Source of the DNA: Alistipes sp.
GTDB taxonomy: Bacteria; Bacteroidota; Bacteroidia; Bacteroidales; Rikenellaceae
Direction of reading: 5' to 3'
Assembly (NCBI GenBank): GCA_017391435.1
Contig: JAFOYS010000218.1
Span: 1-6,592, forward strand
Length of the DNA: 6,592 bases
The notes under the pieces: generated by a model
What the model saw: the letters and a program-made list of their open reading frames with translations, nothing else
Told to the model about the DNA's origin: nothing
The model's database searches: none
Part shown: positions 1 to 5,844 of the stretch, piece by piece
Layout: each line of letters starts with the position of its first letter
Position numbering within the stretch: the stretch's first letter is position 1
Program-made: the position numbers and the translations under genes

Positions 1-728
1 CCTCCGTCTCGAAGAGCTATGTCTAACTTATCTTGCTCTACGGTCTCATTAATACGCTTAAGACAGTACTTGTGTAGCTTGTAGATGAAGTAGATAAGCA
101 AAGGTAAAAACACTAATAAGATTATATTGATATTTCCTATTGCTTCTCCTGACAAGAATATACTATCATATATTCCGTGAGTAATTATAGGGGCAACAAG
201 TATCATTGCTCTATCTTTGAATGTGCTGAAGTGGCTCAAGCGCACCTTTGAGTAGTAGTAGCCCATTAAAACTCCGTTGCAGTAGTGTCCCGGAACAGCT
301 GTTAGCGCACGGAAAATACCAGTGCCTAGCCATTCGCTTTCTTTAACTATATAGAATATGTTTTCCAGAGCCGCAAAGCCGAGAGATATGCACACTGCAT
401 AGACGATGCCGTCCATATACTGGTCATACTCCTTGCAACGACGCATAAAGAGCCAAAGCATTATAAACTTTGCAATCTCCTCAGGGATAGCTGCACCCAA
501 GAAAGATTTCCATATAGCTCCTATTATGGTTGCTGGGTCTTCGGAATATAGACCTATATTTCCAGCAGGCACAGAGAAACCCCACGAAACAATCACAGAT
601 AACACTCCGAAGCCTAACGCAATCCAAATCTCCTTTATCGGTTCTTTTTCTGTATCCCTCTTGAAGATATAGAACATTAAGATAGCCACTGGTAGCAGGG
701 CAATGAATAGTTTGTAGAAAATGTCCAT
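1..728 (-). CDS. prsW: PrsW-family intramembrane metalloprotease (3' end cut by window edge)
   Basis: Reading the minus strand from the ATG at 728..726 gives 242 uninterrupted codons to the window edge, so the C-terminus is missing. The protein is a polytopic membrane protein with hydrophobic segments at about residues 4-22, 33-52, 71-95, 106-127 and 200-217. It carries the three signatures of the PrsW (peptidase M82) family: PEEIAKF at 82-88 (EExxK; E83, E84, K87), FAALEN at 118-123 (FxxxE; E122), and HGIYD at 184-188 (HxxxD). A further conserved-looking GHYCNG lies at 147-152. In Bacillus subtilis, PrsW makes the first cut in anti-sigma factor RsiW; the substrate here is unknown and no sigma/anti-sigma pair is visible nearby, so the symbol is a family-level name. 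The start follows the YhhN stop by 26 nt, has no Shine-Dalgarno, and leads directly into the first membrane helix. The last visible stretch, after residue 218, is charged and probably cytoplasmic. Family assignment is firm; the function of this copy is not. Confidence 0.92.
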   Translation of the reverse strand, partial: MDIFYKLFIALLPVAILMFYIFKRDTEKEPIKEIWIALGFGVLSVIVSWGFSVPAGNIGLYSEDPATIIGAIWKSFLGAAIPEEIAKFIMLWLFMRRCKEYDQYMDGIVYAVCISLGFAALENIFYIVKESEWLGTGIFRALTAVPGHYCNGVLMGYYYSKVRLSHFSTFKDRAMILVAPIITHGIYDSIFLSGEAIGNINIILLVFLPLLIYFIYKLHKYCLKRINETVEQDKLDIALRDG

Positions 729-754
729 AATTTAGTTGGGTTAAAAGTTGTTGT

Positions 755-1435
755 TTAACTATATAGAGACATTTTTAAACAATTTCTATCATTTATGCTA
801 CTTTTTATTGCTAACCACGCAAAAAGGAGTTGTGCTGCAAAATATGTTGACATAATTGTTAGACCCGCACCAGAAAAATGGTCTACAAACTTATTCCAAG
901 CAATACAGCTATCCGAGAATATAAACAACACTCCTGCAATGACATAGATAAATTTATAGCTACTACTAATTGTAAATGTTGTAGCTGTCATTGTGCCTAT
1001 GATCAGCATATACAACGAGCAGGCAACCTTGATTATCAACGAATCTATATGGCTTACTATCCATCCACCAAAAAAGATTAAAAATAGTGCCCATATGCCA
1101 ATAGCTATGCTGCTACGACGATTTACAACAGAGCGATTTGCAAAGTAGATAATGTACGCAATATGAGCTATTGCAAATAGCGCAATCTGAGCCAAGAATG
1201 CTCCTCGCTCACCTGCTAAGTCTCCCGCAGCTGAGAATAACAGTGCGGCTGAAACAAGCCTGCTTTTGCTACAAACAAAAGTCACAATGGATAAAAACAG
1301 CACAGGAGCTGTTTTTGTTATATCAAGCATCAGTTCACTTGTAAGCCCTATCTTCTTGCGACAGAAGTAGATAGCTGCTAAAGCCAAGTAGACAATAACT
1401 ACCCAACTTTTACTCAAAATACTTTTTAAGTTCAT
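755..1435 (-). CDS. YhhN/TMEM86-family membrane protein, putative lysoplasmalogenase
   Basis: This 226-residue, very hydrophobic protein has about seven or eight membrane segments, the usual size and topology for the YhhN (TMEM86) family. Family-like motifs appear in order: KTAPVLFLS at 41-49, a segment ending in FSAAGD at 67-72, AIAHIAYIIYF at 88-98 (H91), GVLFIFSDS at 168-176, and STYFAAQLL at 196-204. The conserved polar residues D72, H91, S174/D175, Y198 and Q202 lie in or next to membrane helices, where the active site is thought to be. Characterised members (human TMEM86B, Legionella YhhN) hydrolyse the vinyl-ether bond of lysoplasmalogens; bacterial members are mostly assigned by homology, so the substrate is inference. 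Its ATG lies inside the 3' end of the thioesterase gene (26-nt overlap in another frame), which suggests translational coupling. The next candidate Met is residue 36, which would remove the first membrane helix, so the 1435 start is preferred. The short hydrophilic tail after about residue 211 is probably cytoplasmic. Confidence 0.86.
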   Translation of the reverse strand: MNLKSILSKSWVVIVYLALAAIYFCRKKIGLTSELMLDITKTAPVLFLSIVTFVCSKSRLVSAALLFSAAGDLAGERGAFLAQIALFAIAHIAYIIYFANRSVVNRRSSIAIGIWALFLIFFGGWIVSHIDSLIIKVACSLYMLIIGTMTATTFTISSSYKFIYVIAGVLFIFSDSCIAWNKFVDHFSGAGLTIMSTYFAAQLLFAWLAIKSSINDRNCLKMSLYS

Positions 1436-1817
1436 CTATAAATTCTTGGGGCGCTCTGCAAGGCTTCATACGCTCGGTGTTTACATAACCAAGCACAGTC
1501 TTGCCTGTGTTTAACAATTTTCCTTGTTCATTGTATACTTCGTACTCTACTATGGCGCGAACAAGAGGCAACTCTTTTATTGTTGCGCGCACTGTCAGTA
1601 GGTCGTCATAGTATGCTGGAGCCTTGTACTTAGACTCAACCTCTACAATGGGCATAACAATGTTCATCTTCTCAAGCATTGTGTAAGGTAGCCCTATTGC
1701 GCGGAACATCTCATTTCGTGCAGCCTCGTAAAAGACAATATAGTTTGCGTGATAGACAACGCCCATCTTGTCAGTATCTCGGTACAATACACGAATTTTT
1801 GTGTCAAATGTAATCAT
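1410..1817 (-). CDS. YbgC/4-hydroxybenzoyl-CoA-type acyl-CoA thioesterase
   Basis: This is a 135-residue single hotdog-domain protein of the 4HBT/YbgC thioesterase family, which hydrolyses acyl-CoA thioesters in the cytoplasm. The signature YRDTDKMGVVYHANY sits at residues 12-26: D16, just before the KMGVV turn, is the expected catalytic aspartate, with H23, N25 and Y26 around the active site. EAARNE follows as the start of the central helix, and strands such as VRATIKELP and VEYEVYNEQGKLL complete the fold. Its length matches the family (about 130-140). An in-frame ATG exists at 1877, but the extra 20 residues are basic, unlike the family, and overlap ribF deeply; the ATG at 1817 forms a 4-nt ATGA overlap with the ribF stop and begins right at the first strand, so it is chosen. 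The natural acyl-CoA is not predictable. YbgC-type genes in Proteobacteria sit with tol-pal; here the neighbours are RibF and a YhhN membrane lipid enzyme, which loosely suggests acyl-chain or lipid housekeeping. Confidence 0.92.
   Translation of the reverse strand: MITFDTKIRVLYRDTDKMGVVYHANYIVFYEAARNEMFRAIGLPYTMLEKMNIVMPIVEVESKYKAPAYYDDLLTVRATIKELPLVRAIVEYEVYNEQGKLLNTGKTVLGYVNTERMKPCRAPQEFIDELKKYFE
1814..1817 (-). other. ATGA stop/start overlap, ribF to thioesterase
   Basis: On the minus strand the last ribF bases read GAGTTATGATT: the TGA stop of ribF and the ATG of the thioesterase share two bases. This decides the thioesterase start in favour of 1817 over the in-frame ATG at 1877 and suggests stop-restart (coupled) translation, since no Shine-Dalgarno is visible upstream. 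Confidence 0.88.
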
Positions 1818-2533
1818 AACTCTATAGTTATTTGTTGGTTGTTTATGGAGCAGTTTACACCGCCCTCTACTACACACACTTCACTCTCTACTCCATTAAC
1901 AGTAGCTCTGTAGCGACCCGGAGGTGGTAAGAGCTTATAGCTATCGGTGGCAATAAAACCGTTCTGGTCGCTATTGCCTATAATAATATAGGTATGACCT
2001 AAAAGTTGAACCGCAAGTTCTAAATCTCCTTGCTCAATAGTTGTGCGGATTATGGTAGAGCTGACTCTATTATTCTCTACCAACTGCTGATCAATACGAG
2101 AGACCTCAAGTGAGCTTGAAATATTCTCATAATTACCACCCTTGTTGTGTCCAAAGCGATGGTTGTAACCTACAATCAGCTCCTCAATATGTAGTTTGTC
2201 AATCAGATAGTCTTTGACAAATGATTCGTGAGACAACTCGCTAAAGCTCTTATCAAATGGTATTATGAGCATATAGTCTACACCCAATTGCGAGAGAAGA
2301 GTCTCCTTTTCGGTTGTAGTGGTGAGAAGTTTTAGCCCCTCGGCCCGACCTAAAGTAATGCGCGGATGAGGTTCAAAGGTGATAACAACACTCTTGCCAC
2401 CCCTCTGCTTTGCCCGTTGAATGGTAGTGTCAATAAGCACTTTGTGACCCAGATGTACTCCATCGTAGGAGCCGACTGTGGCCACCGCGTGCTCTATATT
2501 CGGTAGGTTGTCAAATCCCCAGAGTCTCTGCAT
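1814..2533 (-). CDS. ribF: RibF-type FAD synthetase with truncated, probably inactive riboflavin kinase domain
   Basis: RibF normally phosphorylates riboflavin to FMN with its C-terminal kinase domain and adenylates FMN to FAD with its N-terminal nucleotidyltransferase domain. This 239-residue version has a complete-looking N-terminal domain: GSYDGVHLGH at 21-30 (the HxGH nucleotide-binding motif), FEPHPR at 53-58, VGYNHRFGHNKGG at 121-133 and VSSTIIR at 157-163 (the ISSTxIR motif), followed by the usual GDLELAVQLLGHTY. After about residue 180 it departs from the family. Only about 60 residues remain instead of about 125. There is no GRxLGFPTAN motif and no recognisable catalytic-Glu segment; a KLLPPPGRY stretch at 200-208 resembles the family's LPxxGxY strand. 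The next gene starts on the stop codon (ATGA), so no lost kinase fragment lies downstream and a simple frameshift is unlikely. FAD synthesis from FMN is likely; riboflavin kinase activity is doubtful. It begins 8 nt after rex, with no Shine-Dalgarno. Confidence 0.92.
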   Translation of the reverse strand: MQRLWGFDNLPNIEHAVATVGSYDGVHLGHKVLIDTTIQRAKQRGGKSVVITFEPHPRITLGRAEGLKLLTTTTEKETLLSQLGVDYMLIIPFDKSFSELSHESFVKDYLIDKLHIEELIVGYNHRFGHNKGGNYENISSSLEVSRIDQQLVENNRVSSTIIRTTIEQGDLELAVQLLGHTYIIIGNSDQNGFIATDSYKLLPPPGRYRATVNGVESEVCVVEGGVNCSINNQQITIEL

Positions 2534-2541
2534 AGCATCTG

Positions 2542-3192
2542 CTAATTAGCTTCGTTCTCTTCAGCAGCCTTAACAAAGTATGCCACCTTCTCAAGAATAG
2601 TAGTAATATCGTAGTTCTCAACAACAATACCCTGTGGGAAGTTTAGTGGCGCTGATGTGAAGTTCAGCACCCCCTTAATTCCGGCATTGATAATAGGAAC
2701 AACAAGCTCTGTAGCTGCCTTAGCTGGTAGCGATAGGATGACTATGCTTATGTCGTTGTTCTCCATCACTTGCTCAAAGTCGCTCATAGCGTAACAAGGG
2801 ATGTCATCTATAGTAAGGCCAACCTTTTCAGGATCAATGTCAAAAGCCGCAGTAATCTTTAGCTTTAGCTGCTTGCTGTTGAAATATTTTGTGATAGCCT
2901 GTCCAAGGTGACCCATACCTATCACTGCAATATTTGTTATGCTACTGCCGTAGAGGATATTGTTTATAAACTCAATCAGCACACCGACATCATATCCCTT
3001 CTTTGCATCGCTCGTAAAACCTATTAGCATCAAATCGCGACGCACCTGCACTGCAGTAATGCCGTGTATGCCGGCAAGCACGTGCGAAAAGATGTGTGTA
3101 ACACCCTGACGATGATACTTTAACAGTGTACGACGATATTCGCTCAGTCGCTCAATGGTCTTCTCTGGAATATTGTTCGGTATATTTGACAT
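2542..3192 (-). CDS. rex: Redox-sensing transcriptional repressor Rex
   Basis: Rex is a cytoplasmic dimeric repressor that senses the NADH/NAD+ ratio and leaves its operators when NADH binds, derepressing fermentation and respiration genes. This 216-residue protein has the normal length and layout. An N-terminal winged helix (about 8-75) opens with IPEKTIERLSEY and contains the recognition helix AVQVRRDLMLIG at 47-58 and the wing end KKGYDV at 64-69. A Rossmann domain follows, with GMGHLG at 92-97 (GxGxxG), AAFDID at 115-120 (D118 is the likely NAD ribose-binding acid), LSLPAKAA at 153-160 and GVLNFTSAPL at 174-183. The C-terminal helix (about 196-208) is the one swapped between subunits in known structures. 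The wing reads GFTSDAKKGYDV where Firmicutes and Thermus proteins usually have a Gly/Arg-rich GxFGxRGxGYxV, so DNA recognition may differ. The start codon shares its A with the stop of the upstream LysM gene (TAATG), pointing to coupled translation. No Rex operator was recognised within the window, so its targets and any autoregulation lie elsewhere. Confidence 0.95.
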   Translation of the reverse strand: MSNIPNNIPEKTIERLSEYRRTLLKYHRQGVTHIFSHVLAGIHGITAVQVRRDLMLIGFTSDAKKGYDVGVLIEFINNILYGSSITNIAVIGMGHLGQAITKYFNSKQLKLKITAAFDIDPEKVGLTIDDIPCYAMSDFEQVMENNDISIVILSLPAKAATELVVPIINAGIKGVLNFTSAPLNFPQGIVVENYDITTILEKVAYFVKAAEENEAN

Positions 3193-3194
3193 TA
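3190..3194 (-). other. TAATG stop/start overlap, LysM gene to rex
   Basis: The minus strand reads ACAGAGTAATGTC: the TAA of the LysM gene and the ATG of rex share one base. There is no Shine-Dalgarno sequence, so rex is probably translated by ribosomes finishing the upstream gene, which would tie Rex level to the LysM transcript. Confidence 0.85.
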
Positions 3195-5063
3195 CTCTGT
3201 TGTGATAGTAAAGTTGTTATTGTACTCTATTTTTACCCACTGGCTATTTACACGCACACCACTCTTGTCGTCAACAACAAAAGAGTAAGGTGTCTGCAGT
3301 GGAGTGAAAACCTCGTTGGCAAGTCCGTTCTCAATATTGCTATAAAGTGAACGGATGAAAATCATAGCTGCATCGTAGCCTCTATATGCGTATAGAGATG
3401 GCATAGCACCAAATGCCTTGATATAATCAGCACCAAATTTACGCACTCTCTCTACACTTCTATCTGTGTGGTATGTAGAGAGCATAATTACATTATTTGA
3501 GAAGAATAGTGCTCGGTCAATATTGCGATATCTATTCCACTTGTTGTTTCCAAATACTCTATAAGGCGCAGCCTTTATAGAGCGAGATTTTAGAGATATG
3601 TTAGCCGAAGCAAGCGCAGCTAAGATACGGTCAACCTCTACCTCTGTACCTGCAAGGATAATGAACAGTGTCTGCTCAGCACTCTCCAAAAGTGGTGATA
3701 GATCACTCGGCGATGGCTCTACTACACTACCTTCAGCGCGAGCTTTCTCTCGCTTCTCGATTACAGACGGGTGCTCGTAGATATACTTGTGGGTTGTGTA
3801 AGGTCTTAAACCAAGCTGCTCAGTCATCTCTGCCTCAAACTCCTTGTCAACGGTCTCTGATGTAATGACGACAATGCGCTTATTCTCTTCAAAGAGACCT
3901 TTGACCTTCTCGTATTTACTGTCAGGTCGTGGAGACATTTGGAAGAGATTGCTCGCTGTGGTCTGAGTAAGATTGGCAAGCGGTGAGACAACCGGTATAG
4001 ATCGCTTCTCGGCCTGTCGCGCAACTGGTATTAGAGTATCTTCATAAACTGGACCTACAATAAGGTGCATACCATCTAACTCGCCACTCTCCATTATCTG
4101 GGCAACCTTCTCACTCTCGTGAGCAGTGTTGTAGAGATGGATGTGAGACTGATAACCCAATAGTCGTAAGTGGTCAGTGCCAAGAAGAAAACCTTGATAG
4201 AAATCCATAAAGTTCTGCTGGCGACGCTCCCCTATTGCCATTGGAAGCATAAGGGCGACATTTGCTCGCTCTGTAGGCTTCAGTGCGCGGAAAAAGCATT
4301 TATCTGCCACCTCTTTGTCTTGTGGTTGCTCAACTGTTGACGACTCAGGAGTCGTTTGCTCAGCTGTAGTAGTCTCTGTTGTAACCACTGTGCTCTTTGG
4401 TACCTTAATAATCAGACCCTCACGAATATCTGCTTCAGAACTGAAACCATTCAGTGCAAGAAGACTCTTTACTGTAGTGCCAAATTTTTGAGCTATAGAT
4501 GAGGCGCTCTGACCGCTATGTACGACGTGATAGTTGTAAGAATCAGTAGCCACGCTATTCATAGCATTCTTATGCCCCTCAATCTGCTCTTTGTTGCTCT
4601 GTTCTGTTACGGTGCCTATTTCACTGCGACGAATAGAGATGTTTGCCCCTACAGGAAGATTTGCAGGGTCAATATGGCTATTATCTGCAATAAGCGTTGC
4701 TACCGATACTCCATAGACTTTTGCTATTGAGTACATTGTATCGCCTTTGCGGACAATATAGTTTCTAAAGAGCTTTTTGTTGCGCTTTGCACTCTTTTTG
4801 CTCGCCTTCTCACTGCTGTTCTTAAGTGGAATCTTGATGTTCTGACCAGCCTTTAGTCCATCGTTAAGCGCTGGATTTGCGGCTGTTAGTTGGTCGATTG
4901 TAACATCATATCGCTTTGAGAGAGAGTATAGTGTATCACCCTTAACTACAGTGTAGACAGTGTACTTAACCCCATCTATATATACTATCTGCTCATTTTG
5001 CGCAAAGAGCGCACCGCTGCTTAGTATAAGTGCTAGCGCGGTAATGCCGATTCGTTTAATCAT
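3192..5063 (-). CDS. Secreted triple-LysM protein with periplasmic-binding-protein-like C-terminal domain
   Basis: This 623-residue protein has a classical signal peptide: basic start MIKR, hydrophobic core at 5-19 and probable cleavage after ALFA at residue 21. There is no lipobox. Three LysM repeats (peptidoglycan or other N-acetylglucosamine polymer binding) follow at about 37-79 (core VVKGDTLYSLSKRYDV), 101-145 (VRKGDTMYSIAKVYGV) and 178-222 (VVHSGQSASSIAQKFG). A Lys-rich spacer separates the first two, and a Thr/Glu-rich linker (about 224-250) joins the last to a type-1 periplasmic-binding-protein-like region from about 266 to 610, with ANVALMLPM at 267-275, FMDFYQGFLLG at 285-295, LIVGPVYED at 334-342 and RSIPVVSPLAN at 354-364. 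The architecture is common in Bacteroidota, where it is often labelled an amino-acid ABC transporter substrate-binding protein. No permease or ATPase genes are nearby and LysM repeats would tether it to the wall, so a periplasmic sensor, scaffold or peptidoglycan-linked role is at least as likely as transport. Its ATG is 12 nt after the exonuclease stop. Confidence 0.9.
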   Translation of the reverse strand: MIKRIGITALALILSSGALFAQNEQIVYIDGVKYTVYTVVKGDTLYSLSKRYDVTIDQLTAANPALNDGLKAGQNIKIPLKNSSEKASKKSAKRNKKLFRNYIVRKGDTMYSIAKVYGVSVATLIADNSHIDPANLPVGANISIRRSEIGTVTEQSNKEQIEGHKNAMNSVATDSYNYHVVHSGQSASSIAQKFGTTVKSLLALNGFSSEADIREGLIIKVPKSTVVTTETTTAEQTTPESSTVEQPQDKEVADKCFFRALKPTERANVALMLPMAIGERRQQNFMDFYQGFLLGTDHLRLLGYQSHIHLYNTAHESEKVAQIMESGELDGMHLIVGPVYEDTLIPVARQAEKRSIPVVSPLANLTQTTASNLFQMSPRPDSKYEKVKGLFEENKRIVVITSETVDKEFEAEMTEQLGLRPYTTHKYIYEHPSVIEKREKARAEGSVVEPSPSDLSPLLESAEQTLFIILAGTEVEVDRILAALASANISLKSRSIKAAPYRVFGNNKWNRYRNIDRALFFSNNVIMLSTYHTDRSVERVRKFGADYIKAFGAMPSLYAYRGYDAAMIFIRSLYSNIENGLANEVFTPLQTPYSFVVDDKSGVRVNSQWVKIEYNNNFTITTE

Positions 5064-5075
5064 CTATCTATTACT

Positions 5076-5843
5076 CTAAAACTTTATGCTTCTGAGTTTA
5101 ATCTCTGTAATAACCTTCTTTGTGTACTGAGGAAAATCACCCTTCATCATCCAGTCATAATAACTTGGATCCTCAGCAAATACCTCTGCCACAATGCGAC
5201 CCTTGTACTTTCCGAATGTGAAGATCTCTTGCTGCTTCTCGTTGTAGCCAATACGACCGGCAAGGTCGGCTGTCTGATAGCGAGTAGAGTACTGAGCGAG
5301 AAACTCTACGCTATTTTCAAGGTCGCTATATCTCTCTAACTGTCCGAGTAGCACCTCGTAAGTTGCAATAGTGTCCGCCTCGGCACTATGTGCAGCCTCA
5401 AGATCCTTGTTGCAATAGAAACGATATGCGGCAACAAGTGTTCTCTCCTCCTTCTTGTGGAAGATATTCTGAACATCAATATAGCGGCGCTTGCGGAAGT
5501 CCACATCGACTTCCGCACGCAAAAACTCCTCAGCAAGCAGTGGTAGATCAAAACGATTAGAGTTAAAACCTCCAAAATCACACCCCTCCATAAATGCCTT
5601 TAGCGACTTTGCAATCTGCCTAAATGTTGGGCAGTCCTTAACATCGTCGTCTGTAATATGATGCACCTCTGTAGCCTCAGCAGGTATCGGCATCTCTGGG
5701 TTTATTCGGCGAGTTTTAATCGTCTTCTCTCCATCTGGGGTGACCTTTACCATTGATATCTCAACAATACGGTCATTTGTAGTGTCAGTGCCAGTAGTCT
5801 CTAAATCAAAGAAGATTATCGGCCTCTTTAAGTTGAGCTTCAT
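5076..5843 (-). CDS. DEDDh-family 3'-5' exonuclease with ExoX-like C-terminal domain
   Basis: This 255-residue protein is a DnaQ-like 3'-5' exonuclease. All DEDDh catalytic residues are visible: D13 and E15 in FFDLETTGTD (Exo I), D99 in FNSNRFDLPLL (Exo II), and H152 and D157 in HSAEAD (Exo III, HxAxxD). Residues 1-170 form the nuclease domain. A separate C-terminal module at about 207-243 begins IFTFGKYKGR and continues through DPSYYDWMMKGDF; this matches the small domain at the C-terminus of exodeoxyribonuclease X-like proteins. It would remove nucleotides from DNA 3' ends using two metal ions. Proofreading, mismatch-repair excision or end trimming are possible; which one applies cannot be read from sequence. 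The gene starts 1 nt after the dnaN stop, so it is probably co-translated with the clamp, which supports a replication-linked job. No polymerase or helicase domain is fused to it. The ATG at 5843 lies just before the first nuclease strand (KRPIIFFDLE), as expected. Confidence 0.93.
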   Translation of the reverse strand: MKLNLKRPIIFFDLETTGTDTTNDRIVEISMVKVTPDGEKTIKTRRINPEMPIPAEATEVHHITDDDVKDCPTFRQIAKSLKAFMEGCDFGGFNSNRFDLPLLAEEFLRAEVDVDFRKRRYIDVQNIFHKKEERTLVAAYRFYCNKDLEAAHSAEADTIATYEVLLGQLERYSDLENSVEFLAQYSTRYQTADLAGRIGYNEKQQEIFTFGKYKGRIVAEVFAEDPSYYDWMMKGDFPQYTKKVITEIKLRSIKF

Positions 5844-5844
5844 A

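Noticed and set aside
98..105. A TAnnTTTG-like Bacteroidota -7 box (TACCTTTG on the minus strand)
   Set aside because: It lies inside PrsW coding sequence, such an 8-mer with two free positions is expected by chance, and no convincing -33 partner was established.
406..672. An 88-codon plus-strand open frame opposite the PrsW gene
   Set aside because: The minus strand here encodes the PrsW catalytic motifs; the plus-strand product has no domain and mirrors hydrophobic codons.
729..754. Possible promoter or terminator in the 26-nt gap between the YhhN and PrsW genes
   Set aside because: The gap is AT-rich but has no hairpin followed by a T-run and no TAnnTTTG box.
1815..1877. N-terminal extension of the thioesterase from an ATG at 1877
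   Set aside because: The 20 extra residues are basic and not family-like, and the ATG at 1817 gives an ATGA overlap and the standard hotdog length.
2160..2173. Asn124 in the RibF VGYNHRFG motif in place of Asp
   Set aside because: As far as I recall, other FAD synthetases also carry Asn here (a GENFxFG-type motif), so it is not a sign of inactivity.
3126..3350. A plus-strand open frame across the rex/LysM junction
   Set aside because: It overlaps conserved coding sequence of both genes on the other strand and shows no motif of its own.
5206..5229. Clamp-binding peptide (QLxLF type) in the exonuclease, around QQEIFTF
   Set aside because: The match is poor, and the segment is part of the ExoX-like FxFGK domain, so a clamp-binding motif cannot be claimed.
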